Source: Solirubrobacteraceae bacterium
GTDB taxonomy: Bacteria > Actinomycetota > Thermoleophilia > Solirubrobacterales > Solirubrobacteraceae
DNA length: 64,000 nucleotides
NCBI GenBank assembly: GCA_030447505.1
Contig: JAUJOT010000001.1
Span: forward strand, 1 to 64,000
Direction of reading: 5' to 3'
The number at the start of each line of letters is the position of its first letter. Position 1 is the first letter of the stretch. Below, piece after piece: positions 11,003 through 19,624 of the stretch. The notes below the pieces were generated by a model. The model had not been told where the DNA came from, did not search any database, and saw nothing but the letters and a program-made list of their open reading frames with translations. Both the position numbers and the translations under genes were made by a program.

Positions 11003-11338
11003 GTGTCGGTGAACGTGCCCCTCGAGGAGCTGCCGCAGGCGATCGAGCGTTTCGGCCTGACCCCGTACATCGTCACGGTCGGCGCTGACGGGCGCCCGCG
11101 CGCGACGTCGGTGAGCGTCAAGTGGCATCGCGACCTGCTGATGGTCGGCGCCGGACGGCGCACGGCGGAGAACGTCAACGCCAACGAGCAGGTCGCGCTG
11201 CTCTGGCCGGCGCCGGAACCGGGCGAGCACGCGCTGATCGTCGACGGCTGGGCGGCCGTCTACGACAGCCCCGAGACGAACCTCGTGGTCTTCGTCCAGC
11301 CCGGTCGGGCCGTGCTGCACGTCTCGCAATCGCACTGA
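11003..11338 (+). CDS. pyridoxamine-5'-phosphate-oxidase-fold (split-barrel) protein
   Basis: A 111-residue protein that looks like a small FMN/F420-binding split barrel. The features are YIVTVGADGRPRATSVSVKW, MVGAGRRTAENVNANEQVALLW and LIVDGWAAVYD. Such short actinobacterial members bind FMN, F420 or haem and act as reductases or cofactor carriers; the specific role is unknown. Its GTG start follows a TAGCCT box by 7 nt. Confidence 0.75.
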   Translation: MSVNVPLEELPQAIERFGLTPYIVTVGADGRPRATSVSVKWHRDLLMVGAGRRTAENVNANEQVALLWPAPEPGEHALIVDGWAAVYDSPETNLVVFVQPGRAVLHVSQSH

Positions 11339-11373
11339 TGGCCGTCGGCGACCCTGGCGCAGATCGCGAGCCG

Positions 11374-11379
11374 TAGCAT
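11374..11379 (+). promoter_or_regulatory. -10 hexamer TAGCAT that decides the next start
   Basis: TAGCAT contains the first in-frame ATG (11378) of the acyltransferase and ends 7 nt before GTG 11387. If this is the promoter, the ATG is untranscribed and GTG 11387 is the true leaderless start. Confidence 0.45.
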
Positions 11380-11386
11380 GGCGACC

Positions 11387-12070
11387 GTGCAGCGGACGCT
11401 GACGATCGCCGAGCCGGCCGAGGCGCCCGCGCCCGAGGTCCGCGGCGAGCCGGCGCCGCTGCACGGCGGACCGCTTGCGCTGTGGCGCTTCATGCGCTCG
11501 CACGGGATGCTCAACTCGCGCTACGCCCGGCTGATCGCGCGCTGGCTGTGGCTGAAGCTGCGCTGGCGCGGGCGGCTGAAGACCGACGGCCTGTGCTTCG
11601 TCTGCCCCGACGTGACGATCGAGATCGGCAAGGGCGCGTCGCTTCACCTCGGGCGCTGGTCGTGGATCGGGCACGGCTCGAAGATCCGCGCGCACGAGGG
11701 CGAGGTGCGCATCGGCGCGAAGACGGTGCTCGGCCAGGAGTGCACGATCTCCGCCTTCCAGCACGTCTCGATCGGCCGCGAGTGCATCGTCGCGGACCGT
11801 GTGATGCTGATCGACTTCGACCACGGCGTGGTCGAGCACGAGCGCCCGGTGCGCGAGCAGGGCATCTACAAGCGCGACGTGCGCGTCGGGCACAACGTCT
11901 GGATCGGCTACGGCGTGGCGATCCTGCGCGGCGCGACGGTCGGCGACAACTGCGTGCTCGGCACGTCGACGATCGTCACGAAGGACGTCCCCGACAACGC
12001 CGTCGCCGCCGGGGTCCCGGTGCGCGTGCTGCGGATGCGCGAGGCGCCGCGCTCGCTGCGGTGGGAGTGA
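11387..12070 (+). CDS. hexapeptide-repeat acyltransferase (WbbJ/LbH family)
   Basis: A 227-residue left-handed beta-helix acyltransferase. The repeats begin near TIEIGKGASLHLGRWSWIG and end with the acceptor/CoA region VGHNVWIGYGVAILRGATVGDNCVLG and the closing loop DVPDNAVAAGVPVRVL. The family transfers acetyl or other acyl groups to sugars as trimers in the cytosol. The basic, amphipathic N terminus (RWLWLKLRWRGRLK) suggests membrane contact. An ATG at 11378 would add three residues but overlaps the -10 box. The gene stands alone before the convergent phosphorylase. Confidence 0.88.
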   Translation: MQRTLTIAEPAEAPAPEVRGEPAPLHGGPLALWRFMRSHGMLNSRYARLIARWLWLKLRWRGRLKTDGLCFVCPDVTIEIGKGASLHLGRWSWIGHGSKIRAHEGEVRIGAKTVLGQECTISAFQHVSIGRECIVADRVMLIDFDHGVVEHERPVREQGIYKRDVRVGHNVWIGYGVAILRGATVGDNCVLGTSTIVTKDVPDNAVAAGVPVRVLRMREAPRSLRWE

Positions 12071-12110
12071 GGCGCGCGGCGCAGCGATCGGGAGCTCTGC
12101 GAACCGCGGG

Positions 12111-14249
12111 TCAGCCTGCGCGGTAGATGCGGTCCTCGTACTCGGTCAGCATGCGGGTCGCCGAGAAGGCCGGGATCAGGGTCCGCATCGAGCGTCTGAT
12201 GCGATCGATCCACGCCTGCGGGACGCCGGCGGCGTCGCGCGCGTAGAACTCGGGGACGACCTCGGTCTCGAGCAGCGCCAGCAGCTCGCCGGCATGGCGG
12301 GCGTCCTGCGCGCCCGGGTCGCGATCGACCTCGCCGCCGAGCGCCCAGCCGTTGGCGCCGTCGTAGGCCTCGGCCCACCAGCCGTCGAGCACGCTGAGCT
12401 GCAGCCCGCCGTTGACGGCGGCCTTCATCCCGCTCGTCCCGCTGGCCTCCAGCGGCGGCCGCGGCAGGTTGATCCAGACGTCGCAGCCGCGCACGAGGCG
12501 CGCGGCGACGTCGAGGTTGTAGTCCTCGAGGAAGACGACGCGCTCGAACGCGCGCTGCTGCGAGCGCACCGCGAACAGCTGCTGCACGAGGCGCTTGCCG
12601 TCGTCGTCGCGCGGATGCGCCTTGCCCGCCAGCAGCAGCTGGACCGGCCGGTCGCCGGCGAGCAGCGCGAAGCTTCGCTGCACGTCGTGCAGCAGCAGGT
12701 GCAGGCGCTTGTACGTCGCCAGCCGCCGCGCGAAGCCGAGCGTCAGGACGGCTGGGTCGAACGCCTTCGCTGCGGCCTCGACGTAGTCGCGCGGCTCCCC
12801 GCGCGCGATCCGCTGCAGCTGGCTGACATCGCGGACGTACTCGACGAGCAGGCGGCGCTGCTCGCAGCGCACATCCCACAGCTCCTGCGCCGGGATGTCG
12901 TCGATCGCTGCGAAGGTCACGGGATCGGCGGCGCGCTGCGGCCAGCCGGCGCCGAGCTGGCGGTCGAGCAGGCGGCGCATCGGCGCGCCGACCCAGGACG
13001 GCACGTGGACGCCGTTGGTCACGTGCCCGATCGGCACGTCGTCGAGCGAGCGGTCGGGCCACAGCACGCGCCACATCTCGCGCGAGACGTCGCCGTGGCG
13101 CCGGCTGACGCCGTTCGCCGCCCGGCTGGCGCGCAGCGCGAACTGCGTCACCCCGAACGGCTCCTGCTCGTCGTCGGCGCGCGTGCGTCCGAGCCGGAGG
13201 ATCTGCTCGACGTCGGTACTCAGCGATCGGGCCAGCGGCCCGAGCGCCAGCCGCACGTGGTCGGACGGGTACGTGTCGTTGCCGGCGGGCACGGGAGTGT
13301 GCGTCGTGAAGACCGTGCGCCGGCGCACGGCCTGCGCGGCGGCGTCGAAGCCGAGCCCGTCCTCGACCGCCGCGCGCGTCATCTCCAGCGCGGCGAATCC
13401 GGCGTGGCCCTCGTTCATGTGCACGACGCCCGGCTCGATCCCCAGCGCGCGCAGCGCGGCGGCGCCGCCGCCGCCCAGCAGCACGTACTGCGCCAGGCGC
13501 GTCCTGGCGTCGCTGTCGTACAGGCGCGCCGTGATCCAGCGCGCGACGCGGCCGTTCTCCGGCACATCGGTGTCGAGCAGGTACAGCGGCACGCGCCCGA
13601 CGTCGACGCGCCACACCTGCGCGATGACGTCGTCCTCGTCGATCGGCACGCGGATCCGCAGCGGCGCGCGGTCCTCGCCGCGCGTGACGAGCACGGCCGG
13701 CGAGCGCTCGGGGTCCGTCGGCACCCAGTACTCCTGCTGCCAGCCGCTGTGGTCCACCCGCTGGCGGAAGTAGCCGTGGCGGTACATGAGCCCGACCGCG
13801 ACGAACGGCAGCGCGAGATCGGACGCCTCCTTGACGATGTCGCCGGCCAGCGCGCCGAGCCCGCCGGCGTAGATCGGCAGCGAGTCGTGCAGCCCGTATT
13901 CGGCGCAGAAGAACGCGACCGGCCGGTCCTCGCCGACGACGTCCGTCGCTGCCGGACGGGCGAGATCCTCGAGCATCGCACGCTCGAGCTGCTCGGCCCG
14001 CGCGACGAGCGCGGCGTTGCCGGCCGCGCGCAGCAGCGCCTCCGCGGAGGTCTCCTGCAGCAGGCGCACCGGGTTGCGCCCGCATGCGGCCCAGCGGTCC
14101 CGGTCGACCTCGCGGAAGACGTCGGGCCCGTCGGGCAGCCACGACCAGCGGTAGTTGTAGGCCAGCCGCGCGAGGACGGCGAGCGGCCACGGCAGCCGCG
14201 ACGACAGCGCGCTCGCGGCTCGCAGCATCTCGTCGGCGCCGGCGGTCAT
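12111..14249 (-). CDS. glgP: alpha-glucan phosphorylase (GT35, DUF3417 type)
   Basis: A 712-residue member of the short bacterial alpha-glucan phosphorylases. The N-terminal region (residues 1-110, LAYNYRWSWLPDG) matches the DUF3417 domain. The middle has FFCAEYGLHDSLPIYAGGLG and MNEGHAGFAALE, and the C-terminal half has ASGTSGMKAAVNGGLQLS, where the lysine binds pyridoxal phosphate. It releases glucose-1-phosphate from glycogen-like glucans in the cytosol. A broken GH57 branching-enzyme gene lies 2 kb away on the same strand, so glucan metabolism may once have been fuller at this locus. Start is ATG 14249. Confidence 0.93.
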   Translation of the reverse strand: MTAGADEMLRAASALSSRLPWPLAVLARLAYNYRWSWLPDGPDVFREVDRDRWAACGRNPVRLLQETSAEALLRAAGNAALVARAEQLERAMLEDLARPAATDVVGEDRPVAFFCAEYGLHDSLPIYAGGLGALAGDIVKEASDLALPFVAVGLMYRHGYFRQRVDHSGWQQEYWVPTDPERSPAVLVTRGEDRAPLRIRVPIDEDDVIAQVWRVDVGRVPLYLLDTDVPENGRVARWITARLYDSDARTRLAQYVLLGGGGAAALRALGIEPGVVHMNEGHAGFAALEMTRAAVEDGLGFDAAAQAVRRRTVFTTHTPVPAGNDTYPSDHVRLALGPLARSLSTDVEQILRLGRTRADDEQEPFGVTQFALRASRAANGVSRRHGDVSREMWRVLWPDRSLDDVPIGHVTNGVHVPSWVGAPMRRLLDRQLGAGWPQRAADPVTFAAIDDIPAQELWDVRCEQRRLLVEYVRDVSQLQRIARGEPRDYVEAAAKAFDPAVLTLGFARRLATYKRLHLLLHDVQRSFALLAGDRPVQLLLAGKAHPRDDDGKRLVQQLFAVRSQQRAFERVVFLEDYNLDVAARLVRGCDVWINLPRPPLEASGTSGMKAAVNGGLQLSVLDGWWAEAYDGANGWALGGEVDRDPGAQDARHAGELLALLETEVVPEFYARDAAGVPQAWIDRIRRSMRTLIPAFSATRMLTEYEDRIYRAG

Positions 14250-14343
14250 CGCGCAGATCTTCTCAGGGCCTGCTCAGCGCCGCTGAAGATCGCACAGCCG
14301 GACGGCGAGCAAGAACGCGGGGAAGACCGCGCGCTCGTCGCCG

Positions 14344-15144
14344 TCAGGGCTTCAGACCCACGACGAGCAGGTACTCCGACGGGATCCGCAGCTCGCCGTC
14401 GCCCGTGTCGAACGACTCGACGAGCGCGCGCAGATCGCCCTTCAGCGCCTCGTATGCCGCGCCGCCGAGCACCCGCTGCGCAAGCACCATCGGCCCGAAC
14501 TGCTGCTCGTAGCCGGCGAACATCACATCCAGCGACTCGAAGACGAAGTCGACGCTGCGACGCTCGATCGCGAGCAGCGTCTGCCCGCCGAGCAGCGCCC
14601 GCACGTGGGCCTCCTCTCCCCACAGCGCCGGCGGCTCCGGCGGGGGCGGCGCGGGCAGGTGGGCGGCGAAGGTGGCGAACATGCGCCCGATGAACCCGTC
14701 CGGAGTCCAGCTGGCGAGCACGATCGCCCCGCCTGACCGGCAGCTGCGAACGAGCTCCGCGGCTGCCACGTCGTGGCGCGGGGCGAACATGACGCCGAAT
14801 GTCGACAGAACGCGATCGAAGCTCTCGTCGTCGAACGGCAACGCCTCGGCGTCGCCTTCGACCCATTCGACGCTCACGCCGGCGAGCGCCTCGCGGCGGC
14901 GCGCGTCGTCGAACAACTCGGGGGTGATGTCGAGGCCGACGACGTCCGAGCCCGCCAGCGCTGCGCGGATCGCGGCGTTGCCCGTCCCCGTCGCGACGTC
15001 GAGCACCTTCATGCCCGGGTCGATCGCCGCCGCGTCGGCGACGACCGCCCCGACGTCCCAGAACAGCTCGGCGATCGCGTCGTAGTCGCCTGCGCTCCAG
15101 ATCGCCCGCTGCAGTGCCTTCAGCGCCGACAGTTCCTCGCTCAT
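14344..15144 (-). CDS. class I SAM-dependent methyltransferase
   Basis: A 266-residue methyltransferase. Motif I is VLDVATGTGNAAIRAAL, motif II VVGLDITPELFD, an acidic EGDAEALPFDD and the post-I segment FDRVLSTFGVMFAPRHD. This is the UbiE/Methyltransf_11 pattern, and the substrate is unknown. A TACTGT box lies 10 nt upstream of the ATG at 15144, so it probably has its own promoter. The 94-nt gap to the phosphorylase gene holds only a weak inverted repeat. Confidence 0.85.
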   Translation of the reverse strand: MSEELSALKALQRAIWSAGDYDAIAELFWDVGAVVADAAAIDPGMKVLDVATGTGNAAIRAALAGSDVVGLDITPELFDDARRREALAGVSVEWVEGDAEALPFDDESFDRVLSTFGVMFAPRHDVAAAELVRSCRSGGAIVLASWTPDGFIGRMFATFAAHLPAPPPPEPPALWGEEAHVRALLGGQTLLAIERRSVDFVFESLDVMFAGYEQQFGPMVLAQRVLGGAAYEALKGDLRALVESFDTGDGELRIPSEYLLVVGLKP

Positions 15145-15189
15145 CGCGACCGTGACAGTAGCGGCCCAAGCGGGAGCGGCACGTACGCG

Positions 15190-15861
15190 CTACGCGCAGT
15201 TCGGCCACGGGCTCGTGCCCGCCCGGCGCAACAGCTTCGCCGCCATCCGATCCTGCTTGGCCTCGGAGGCCTGCGCCGGGTCGCCCCTGCCGCCCATCCG
15301 GCGCCACGTCTGGATCGAGAACTGGTACTTGCCGCGGTACCGACCGTCGGCCGACACGGCGGTCCGATCGCCGCCCGACTCGCATGCCGCGATGCGCTCC
15401 AGGACGGGATCGACGGCTGCCGAGGCAGCACGCAGCCGCGCGCCCCGCAGCGCGCTCTCCGCGATGCCCAGCGCCTTCAGCGTCCGCGGCCCGATCACGC
15501 CGTCGACGGAGAGCCCGTTCCTGCGCTGAAAGCGCTTCGTGGCGGCACGCGTGCGCGGACCTACGACTCCGTCGGCGGTGACGTTGAGGGCCTTCTGGGC
15601 GGCGACGATCGTCGGCGTGCTCAACCCGCCCCGTACAGGGATGCGCTGCTCGGCGAGCGCTCCCGCGCTCGCGAGCAGCACGCCCGCGGCCGCCACGAGC
15701 ATCGACGCGCGGCTGCGCAGCAGCCGCCGGCGGCGCAGCCGGGCCGCCGCCCGGCGCCCGCGCGCGGCGCGCAGCGATCGGCGGTAGGCGATCGTGCGCG
15801 CTGCGTCGCGTTGCTGCGGCGCGACGTCAAAGATCGCCGCTACGTCGTCGCTGCCTGTCAT
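15190..15861 (-). CDS. secreted peptidoglycan-binding, Rpf/transglycosylase-like protein
   Basis: A 223-residue protein. An Arg-rich N terminus is followed by a hydrophobic segment (SMLVAAAGVLLASAGALA), probably a non-canonical signal or anchor. Two short peptidoglycan-binding repeats follow (TIVAAQKALNVTADGVVGPRTRAATKRFQ and SVDGVIGPRTLKALG), then a C-terminal Rpf/SLT-like domain with ERIAACESGGDRTA, in which the glutamate is the catalytic candidate, and GKYQFSIQTWRRMGG. Such proteins cut peptidoglycan glycan strands and help growth or resuscitation. A c-di-AMP riboswitch sits in its 5' leader, as is known for rpf genes of other actinobacteria. Start is ATG 15861. Confidence 0.88.
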   Translation of the reverse strand: MTGSDDVAAIFDVAPQQRDAARTIAYRRSLRAARGRRAAARLRRRRLLRSRASMLVAAAGVLLASAGALAEQRIPVRGGLSTPTIVAAQKALNVTADGVVGPRTRAATKRFQRRNGLSVDGVIGPRTLKALGIAESALRGARLRAASAAVDPVLERIAACESGGDRTAVSADGRYRGKYQFSIQTWRRMGGRGDPAQASEAKQDRMAAKLLRRAGTSPWPNCA

Positions 15862-15885
15862 GGGGCGCTCACTCCTTCGTCGTCT

Positions 15886-16060
15886 CGTCGCCTACGGGGT
15901 TAGCTGTCGGGCTCGCGCTGTGACGTGCGCTACGCCGCCGGCACCGCCTGGCTGGCGGTGGGTGACGATTCGCCCCCGGGCCCAAGTCGCTGCGGCCCAA
16001 GTGGATCCCCCGTTCCCGGTCGCGCTGGGCGCCCGGGACTCGGCTCGTTATGCAAAGCAG
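15886..16060 (-). promoter_or_regulatory. c-di-AMP riboswitch (ydaO/yuaA type)
   Basis: Read on the minus strand, the leader contains AACGAGCCGAGTC, then CGGGGGATCC, GGGGGCGAATC and the 3' signature GAGCCCGACAGCTAACCCC followed by GTAGGCG. Their order and spacing match the ydaO class as I remember it. The element ends about 25 nt before the Rpf-like start, so cyclic di-AMP would probably switch off expression of this muralytic protein. The 5' boundary is approximate. Confidence 0.88.
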
Positions 16061-16169
16061 CGCTGGATAGTACGGACCGCTCGGACCGAACGCCTCCGAG
16101 TCCTCCGCACAGAGCGGGAAAAATGCGCTCCGGCGGCGGCGGTCGGCTGCGCCGGGACACCCCGATGCA

Positions 16170-16406
16170 AGACCTCAGCGCGGCGAGCGCCGCGTCGAGC
16201 GCCTCGCGATGCTGCGCGGCGCGCTCGCGGCCGTAGGCTCGGCGAGCTCGCGGCTGACGAGAACGCCCAGTCGCTTGACTGCAGCGCGAGCAGCTCGCGC
16301 ACCGCGCGCCGCGCGGCCACGTGCCGAAGCCCTCGACATAGGCCATGTGGCTGTGCAGGACGATCGCGAGCTCGCCCGCGGCGCGAGGGAGACGATCGGC
16401 GCTCAC
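16170..16406 (-). pseudogene. remnant of GH57 glucan branching enzyme
   Basis: The frame opens with GTG at 16406, overlapping the methyltransferase stop as GTGA, and reads AGELAIVLHSHMAYVEGFG, the conserved N terminus of GH57 alpha-glucan branching enzymes. After about 31 residues it jumps in another frame to AVRELLALQSSDWAF, which is C-terminal GH57 sequence. Completing that C terminus (SRELAEP, then GRERAAQHREALDAALAAL) requires two more single-base shifts. About 85% of the gene is therefore missing, the catalytic residues are gone, and the rest is frameshifted. The GTGA coupling shows it was the partner of the upstream methyltransferase. Confidence 0.8.
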
Positions 16407-17197
16407 GGCCGCAGCACGGCGACGAGGTCGAGCGCGCCGCGCAGCTCGCGCGCGCTGGCGCTGCGCAGCGCGAAGTCGCGCACGTCGATCGCCGGCGTGA
16501 AGCGGTCGTAGAAGCGCTCGGTGATGCCCAGCCGAGCGTGCACGGCGTCCCACCCCAGCCGCAGCGCTCGCGCGTGCAGCGCAAGCTTGCGCGCGTGGTA
16601 CAGGCCGAGGATCCGGACCGACGCGAAGTGCACGCGACACAGCGCACTGAACTCCTCGGGCCGGTACTCATAGACGTGCCACGGGTTGCCCGAGCGCTCG
16701 GCGCCCGGGGGCGCGAGCGTCAGCACGTTCGGTGTCGAGACGAACACGACGGCGTCGGGCGCGCCGGCGACGAGCTCGCGAAAGCGGGCCAGCACGGCCG
16801 CGGGGTCCTGAACGTGCTCGATCGTCTGCAGGAAGACGAGCGCGTCGCACGACTCGTCGTAGGTCTCGGCCATCGTGCGCACGAAGCGCAGGTTGTCGCG
16901 CACGTAGCGCAGCCGCGCGTGCTCGAACGCCTCGGGGTTGGCGTCGATGCCGACGACCTCGGCCGCCCCGGCCTGCGCCAGCAGATCGGAGCCATAGCCC
17001 TCGCCGCAGGCCATGTCGACGACGCGCAAGCCGCCGACCTGCTCGCCGATCCAGCTGTAGACCGCGAGGTGGCGCTGAAACCAGTAGTTCTCCTCGGGTA
17101 CGTCGGGCAGCGTCCGCTCGCCGGTCAGCGCCAGCGGCGGCACGCCGGGCGGCTGGTCGTTCTGGAGGTAGAGCTGCTGGCTGTCGTCGCCCGACAC
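16403..17197 (-). CDS. class I SAM-dependent methyltransferase
   Basis: A 264-residue methyltransferase with motif I VVDMACGEGYGSDLLA, acidic VVGIDANPEAFEHAR and CDALVFLQTIEHVQDP, as in the Methyltransf_23/ubiG-like group. GTG 17197 is preferred because the frame further upstream lies inside the preceding gene. Its stop overlaps the start of the GH57 remnant and its start is 11 nt from the upstream membrane-protein stop, so it sits inside an operon. In intact relatives it would be coupled to a glucan enzyme, suggesting a polysaccharide-related substrate, but this is inference. Confidence 0.85.
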   Translation of the reverse strand: MSGDDSQQLYLQNDQPPGVPPLALTGERTLPDVPEENYWFQRHLAVYSWIGEQVGGLRVVDMACGEGYGSDLLAQAGAAEVVGIDANPEAFEHARLRYVRDNLRFVRTMAETYDESCDALVFLQTIEHVQDPAAVLARFRELVAGAPDAVVFVSTPNVLTLAPPGAERSGNPWHVYEYRPEEFSALCRVHFASVRILGLYHARKLALHARALRLGWDAVHARLGITERFYDRFTPAIDVRDFALRSASARELRGALDLVAVLRP

Positions 17198-17208
17198 GGC
17201 GAGGCAGC

Positions 17209-18267
17209 CTACGGCGCGGGCGCTGCCGCCGCGCGCGCCTCGAGATAGCGCGCGCGGTCGCCGAACGTCTCGCGCAGCGAGGTCTGCAGCTCGTCGAGGA
17301 ACTCCGCCCGGTAGGCCGCTTCGGTGAGGACGGCGATCGCGTAGTACAGGCCGCTGAACGCGGCCAGCCCGCTTGACACCTTCAGCAGCTCGACGCTCGT
17401 CGACGCGTTGCCGGCGATCGCGTGCGGCCGCCGGCCGATCCACGACTCGACGACGTCGGGCGTGACCGCCAGCGCGCCGAACGCGACGAAGAACGCGCCG
17501 ACGAGGACCGCGACGACGAGCACCTGCAGGCCCTGGCTGACGAACATCACGAGGCCGACGTTGAAGCGCTGGCGCGACGTCAGTGGCGGGTCGGCGCCGA
17601 CGTCGCGCTCGAGCTCGCGCACCTCGGACGGCAGGCGCGATCCGACGAAGCCCGAGCCGACCGCGAAGAAGAGGGCGATGACGCCGAGCAGCGCGGGATC
17701 GGAGACGTCGGAGAAGACCTGCCACATCTCGGTGTTGACGAACAGGACGATCATGAAGATCAGCAGCACCGGGACGGCCCGCGTGAGCAGCTTCAGCGAC
17801 GCCGCGAGCTGGCCGATCAGGCGGGCCGCGGTCCAGCGCAGGATCGACAGCAGCCCGATCCCGACGACGAGGTAGATGAGCGCCAGCAGCGCGAGGTTTC
17901 CTCCCGCGGTCACGAGCGCGCTCGTCACCTGGCCGCCGAAGACGAGCGGCAGCAGCGCCGGCACGAGCACGAACGCGGCGAGCTCGATCGGGCCCACGCG
18001 GTCGGGGACCGACAGTGGCGGCCGCCCGCGGCGGCGATTGATCATCGCCACGCCGCTGACGACGATCGCCATGCCGCCGAGCAGCGCCAGGACGTTGCCC
18101 CACCACGGCCAGTCCTCGTCGACGGCGCCCAGCAGCTCCCCGGTGATGACGAGCGACAGCAGCGGCACCGCGCGCGTGAAGATGTCCTCGTAGGCGGAGT
18201 AGTCCTCGATGAGCAGTGGCAGCCCGGCGCGGCGCAGGCGCCGCTCGTAGCCCGCGAGCTCGTCCAT
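17209..18267 (-). CDS. polytopic membrane protein of unknown function
   Basis: A 352-residue protein with about eight hydrophobic helices, beginning after a 30-residue cytoplasmic N terminus (VPLLSLVITGELLGA onward) and ending in a charged C-terminal tail. I do not recognise a family; no transporter motif or catalytic signature stands out. A TATCCT box lies 6 nt before the ATG at 18267, so it can start its own transcript. It leads the methyltransferase and the GH57 remnant. It is 100 nt downstream of the JmjC gene, so read-through from that operon is possible. Confidence 0.7.
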   Translation of the reverse strand: MDELAGYERRLRRAGLPLLIEDYSAYEDIFTRAVPLLSLVITGELLGAVDEDWPWWGNVLALLGGMAIVVSGVAMINRRRGRPPLSVPDRVGPIELAAFVLVPALLPLVFGGQVTSALVTAGGNLALLALIYLVVGIGLLSILRWTAARLIGQLAASLKLLTRAVPVLLIFMIVLFVNTEMWQVFSDVSDPALLGVIALFFAVGSGFVGSRLPSEVRELERDVGADPPLTSRQRFNVGLVMFVSQGLQVLVVAVLVGAFFVAFGALAVTPDVVESWIGRRPHAIAGNASTSVELLKVSSGLAAFSGLYYAIAVLTEAAYRAEFLDELQTSLRETFGDRARYLEARAAAAPAP

Positions 18268-18273
18268 CGGCGA

Positions 18274-18279
18274 AGGATA
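18274..18279 (-). promoter_or_regulatory. -10 hexamer TATCCT, leaderless layout
   Basis: It ends 6 nt before the ATG at 18267 on the minus strand, with no ribosome binding site between. Confidence 0.45.
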
Positions 18280-18367
18280 TGGTCGCGGGCATCAGCTCCC
18301 GACGCTCGCATCTCGAGACAGGCGCGAGCGTCGTCGGCCGCGATCGCTGCGCAGCGCGGCCGTGCTG

Positions 18368-19624
18368 TCAGGCCGCGCCGGTGATGGCGTCGCCTGCGCC
18401 CTGGCGATCGCGCTGAAGCAGGAAGCCCTCGCGAACGAGACGCCTGACGAGCACGAGTCGGCCGGCGGCGTCGAGCCGGCCGGGTAGCTGCGCGGCGGTG
18501 AAGGGCGCAGCGGCGGCGTGGATGGCGGCGACCTCGGTTGCGGCGCGCGCCGGAAAGACGACCTGCTTGCCTTCGAAGCGCAGCCCGACAGCGCCGCGCG
18601 GGCGCTGCTCGAGGTCGGCGATCACGGTCGGGCGGCGCTCGAGCTGCGTCTCGAGCGCAAGGCGCTCCAGCGCCCGCAGCTGGCTGAGCTGGCCGTCGAG
18701 GATCGCGCGGCGCCCGTCGACGAAGCGCTGCCGCGCGCGACGAGCGACCTGCTGCGGTCCCAGGCGAGCGGCCAGGCGCTCGACGAGCTCGCCGGGAAAC
18801 TCGGCGCTCGTGTCCAGGCCGCGGCGAAACTCGACCTCGGCGGCGCATTCGGCAAGCGCCGCGCGGAGCGCGTCAAACCGCGTCGGCGGATGCAGGCCGA
18901 CCGTGACGTGCAGCGAGTCGGCGTCGGCCGCCGTCGCTTCGTGCGGCCAGCCACGCGGGATGTAGAGCGTGTCTCCCGCGCGTAGCGTGATGTCGTGCAG
19001 CGGCGCGCCGACCGCGTCGGCGGCGCCCGCCGACCAGCGCTGGTCCTTCAGCGGCAGCTCGATGACCGGCTCGTAGATGCGCCAGCGCTTGTGTCCGGAG
19101 ACCTGCAGCACGAAGACGTCGTGGGTGTCGTGATGTACCGCGAAGCCCTGCGCGCAGGCCGGCGTGCAGTAGGCGTTGGCCTGCACCGGGCAGCCGAGCG
19201 CCATCTCCAGCCCGCGGCAGTAGAGGGCGGCCGGATGCCAGTGAAGATGCAGCGCCTGCAGGACGATCGTCGCTCCGGCGGCATGTTCCTCGGCGACGCG
19301 ATCGACGAGCGCGGTCCCCGAGAAGCTCCCGGGGCGCCACGCGATGTCGCTCGTATAGGCCGACAGAGGAAGCTGCCCGCCGTCCTTGACGAGCCGAAAC
19401 GCCGGCGCGCGGATCGCCGTCTCGCAGACCAGGCGCTCGACGTCGGCGTCAGACAGGATCGCGTCGAAGCGACGCGCGTCGGCGCGCGCGACGATCAGCG
19501 GCAGGCGCTCCCGGTACTCCTCGACGAACGCGTGCCGGCCGACCGGTTCGAGCGTCAGCTCGAGGGCCGACCGCAGCGGCGCGCATCCGGCGACCGCCGT
19601 CCTAGGAATCGTCGCCGGAGTCAT
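18368..19624 (-). CDS. JmjC/cupin_4-type Fe(II)/2-oxoglutarate oxygenase (ROXA-like)
   Basis: A 418-residue protein from ATG 19624. The cupin barrel shows the metal facial triad as H164 and D166 in HHDTHDVFVLQVSGHKRW and H228 in YIPRGWPHEA, the layout of bacterial ROXA/YcfD and human NO66/MINA53. After the barrel come a helical dimerisation-like part and a winged-helix-like C terminus, also as in ROXA. Known relatives hydroxylate Arg or His in ribosomal proteins. Here the start lies inside the upstream Asp-repeat peptide gene (23-nt overlap) with no ribosome binding site, so translation is probably coupled. The adjacent peptide is therefore the obvious candidate substrate. Further in-frame ATGs at 19654 and 19693 exist only because the repeat is read in this frame. 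Confidence 0.85.
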   Translation of the reverse strand: MTPATIPRTAVAGCAPLRSALELTLEPVGRHAFVEEYRERLPLIVARADARRFDAILSDADVERLVCETAIRAPAFRLVKDGGQLPLSAYTSDIAWRPGSFSGTALVDRVAEEHAAGATIVLQALHLHWHPAALYCRGLEMALGCPVQANAYCTPACAQGFAVHHDTHDVFVLQVSGHKRWRIYEPVIELPLKDQRWSAGAADAVGAPLHDITLRAGDTLYIPRGWPHEATAADADSLHVTVGLHPPTRFDALRAALAECAAEVEFRRGLDTSAEFPGELVERLAARLGPQQVARRARQRFVDGRRAILDGQLSQLRALERLALETQLERRPTVIADLEQRPRGAVGLRFEGKQVVFPARAATEVAAIHAAAAPFTAAQLPGRLDAAGRLVLVRRLVREGFLLQRDRQGAGDAITGAA

